A stretch of 64,000 nucleotides of DNA from Curtobacterium sp. MCBD17_035 (GTDB lineage Bacteria > Actinomycetota > Actinomycetes > Actinomycetales > Microbacteriaceae): assembly GCF_003234815.2 (NCBI RefSeq), contig NZ_CP126279.1, forward strand, positions 868,001 to 932,000, written 5' to 3'. Both the position numbers and the translations under genes were made by a program. Below the pieces are notes generated by a model. It had not been told where the DNA came from. It ran no database searches and saw only the letters and a program-made list of their open reading frames with translations. Positions 63,187 to 64,000 of the stretch are shown piece by piece. Positions within the stretch are counted from its first letter, which is position 1. Each line of letters opens with the position of its first letter.

Positions 63187-64000
63187 ATGACCGACACCGC
63201 GTCGCCGACCTCCGTCAAGCAGCCCGACCCGTCCGTCGCCACCCCGTACGAGGACCTGCTCCGGAAGGTGCTGGACGAGGGCGTGCCGAAGGGCGATCGC
63301 ACCGGCACCGGCACGCGGAGCCTGTTCGGCGCGCAGCTGCGGTTCGACCTCGCGCAGGGGTTCCCCCTGGTCACGACCAAGCGCGTCCACTTCAAGTCCG
63401 TCGCGTACGAGCTGCTGTGGTTCCTCCGCGGCGAGTCGAACGTGCGGTGGTTGCAGGAGCACGGCGTGCGGATCTGGAACGAGTGGGCCGACGCGGACGG
63501 CGAGCTCGGTCCCGTGTACGGCGTGCAGTGGCGCTCGTGGCCCACGCCTTCGGGCGACCACGTCGACCAGATCGCCGAGGTCATCGAGCAGATCCGCACG
63601 AACCCGGATTCGCGTCGGCTCATCGTGTCGGCGTGGAACGTCGCCGACATCCCGTCGATGGCCCTCGCGCCGTGCCACGCGTTCTTCCAGTTCCACGTCG
63701 TCGACGGCAAGCTCTCGTGCCAGCTGTACCAGCGGAGCGCCGACATGTTCCTCGGTGTCCCGTTCAACATCGCCAGCTACGCGCTCCTGACGCACATGGT
63801 GGCCGCGCAGACCGGGCTCGAGGTCGGCGACTTCGTGTGGACCGGTGGCGACTGCCACATCTACGACAACCACGTCGAGCAGGTGCGCGAGCAGCTCGCG
63901 CGGACCGCGTACGCGCCGCCGCAGCTCCGGATCGCCCCGCGCGACGGCATCGACGCCTACGAGTACGAGGACTTCGAGCTCGTCGACTACGCGCACCACC
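63187..64000 (+). CDS. thyA: thymidylate synthase, 3' end outside window
   Basis: Methylates dUMP to dTMP with methylene-tetrahydrofolate. After a ~18-residue lead-in the conserved core starts [13 protein letters not shown], with [19 protein letters not shown], the catalytic cysteine at residue 163 in [11 protein letters not shown], then [22 protein letters not shown] and [13 protein letters not shown]. The frame is open through base 64000, so only the last residues are missing. ATG 63187 lies 7 nt after TAGGCT (63174-63179), a leaderless start. This is the folate-dependent ThyA, not flavin-dependent ThyX. The tandem repeats lie just upstream. Confidence 0.97.
   Translation, partial: MTDTASPTSVKQPDPSVATPYEDLLRKVLDEGVPKGDRTGTGTRSLFGAQLRFDLAQGFPLVTTKRVHFKSVAYELLWFLRGESNVRWLQEHGVRIWNEWADADGELGPVYGVQWRSWPTPSGDHVDQIAEVIEQIRTNPDSRRLIVSAWNVADIPSMALAPCHAFFQFHVVDGKLSCQLYQRSADMFLGVPFNIASYALLTHMVAAQTGLEVGDFVWTGGDCHIYDNHVEQVREQLARTAYAPPQLRIAPRDGIDAYEYEDFELVDYAHH

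Noticed and set aside
62017-63999. 660-residue open frame on the minus strand opposite the epimerase and thyA
   Set aside because: It lies antisense to two well-identified genes; long antisense frames are expected in DNA this GC-rich. Composition is repetitive Arg/Ala/Gly/Pro with no domain.
1-64000. CRISPR array, insertion sequence, prophage or integrated element
   Set aside because: I saw no regularly spaced repeats with unique spacers, no transposase or integrase, no phage structural genes and no attachment-site duplication. The tandem repeats found have short periods with no spacers.

Overview
The window is a very GC-rich actinobacterial chromosome segment, densely packed with genes on both strands. 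Ribosomal-protein and housekeeping genes look like those of Microbacteriaceae. The combination of gene order (rne, rplU-rpmA, obgE, proBA, nadD, rsfS; later rpsO, pnp, an M16 peptidase, dapB, thyA) and many intergenic copies of a CGGGAGGCCCG-type palindrome makes a Curtobacterium-like organism my best guess; the genus is an inference, not a demonstration. I see no prophage, insertion sequence, CRISPR array, rRNA operon or plasmid signature: this is core chromosome.

Layout. 1-14 kb: end of a VKOR-family gene (minus), RNase E/G, a repeat-tailed membrane protein, a DUF4031 gene, ribosomal proteins L21 and L27, the Obg GTPase, proline biosynthesis (proB, proA), NAD synthesis (nadD), a long disordered membrane-anchored protein, ribosome silencing factor rsfS, tRNA-Ala(GGC), aldose 1-epimerase. 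14.1-20.5 kb: an SOS mutagenesis block (DUF6504-like gene, imuA, imuB, dnaE2) with two LexA-type boxes. 20.5-26 kb: a two-component system, a hypothetical gene, a FUSC transporter, an aminoglycoside-phosphotransferase-fold protein. 26-31.5 kb: an SNF2-type helicase behind a long leader, mycoredoxin, an autoregulated PadR-membrane protein pair, a CYTH-CHAD protein. 31.6-45.8 kb: oligopeptidase B, an amidohydrolase, a PabC-like class IV aminotransferase, Nudix hydrolase, ABC-2-like membrane protein, Na+/H+ antiporter, PiT phosphate transporter, YihY, MFS exporter, FKBP, aldo/keto reductase. 45.9-54.6 kb: HelD, a membrane-anchored GH6 cellulase-like enzyme, VanZ, NERD protein, rpsO, a flavin monooxygenase/FMN reductase pair, a secreted coiled-coil lytic transglycosylase-like protein. 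54.9-64 kb: pnp, a TetR regulator, M16 peptidase, histidine phosphatase, GNAT, dapB, a TPR-like membrane protein, a TIGR01777 epimerase and the start of thyA.

Two whole-window patterns stand out. First, about twenty genes start 6-7 nt after a TANNNT-like -10 hexamer, so they are probably transcribed leaderless. Second, the two longest leaders (SNF2 helicase and pnp) share a hairpin abutting a strong Shine-Dalgarno sequence and a TTG start. Other notable points are an RNase E/G without its zinc-link cysteines, a two-copy inverted-repeat element between convergent genes, a PadR operator inside its own promoter, and tandem repeats upstream of rpsO and thyA. I found no clear candidate for a wholly new multi-gene system.
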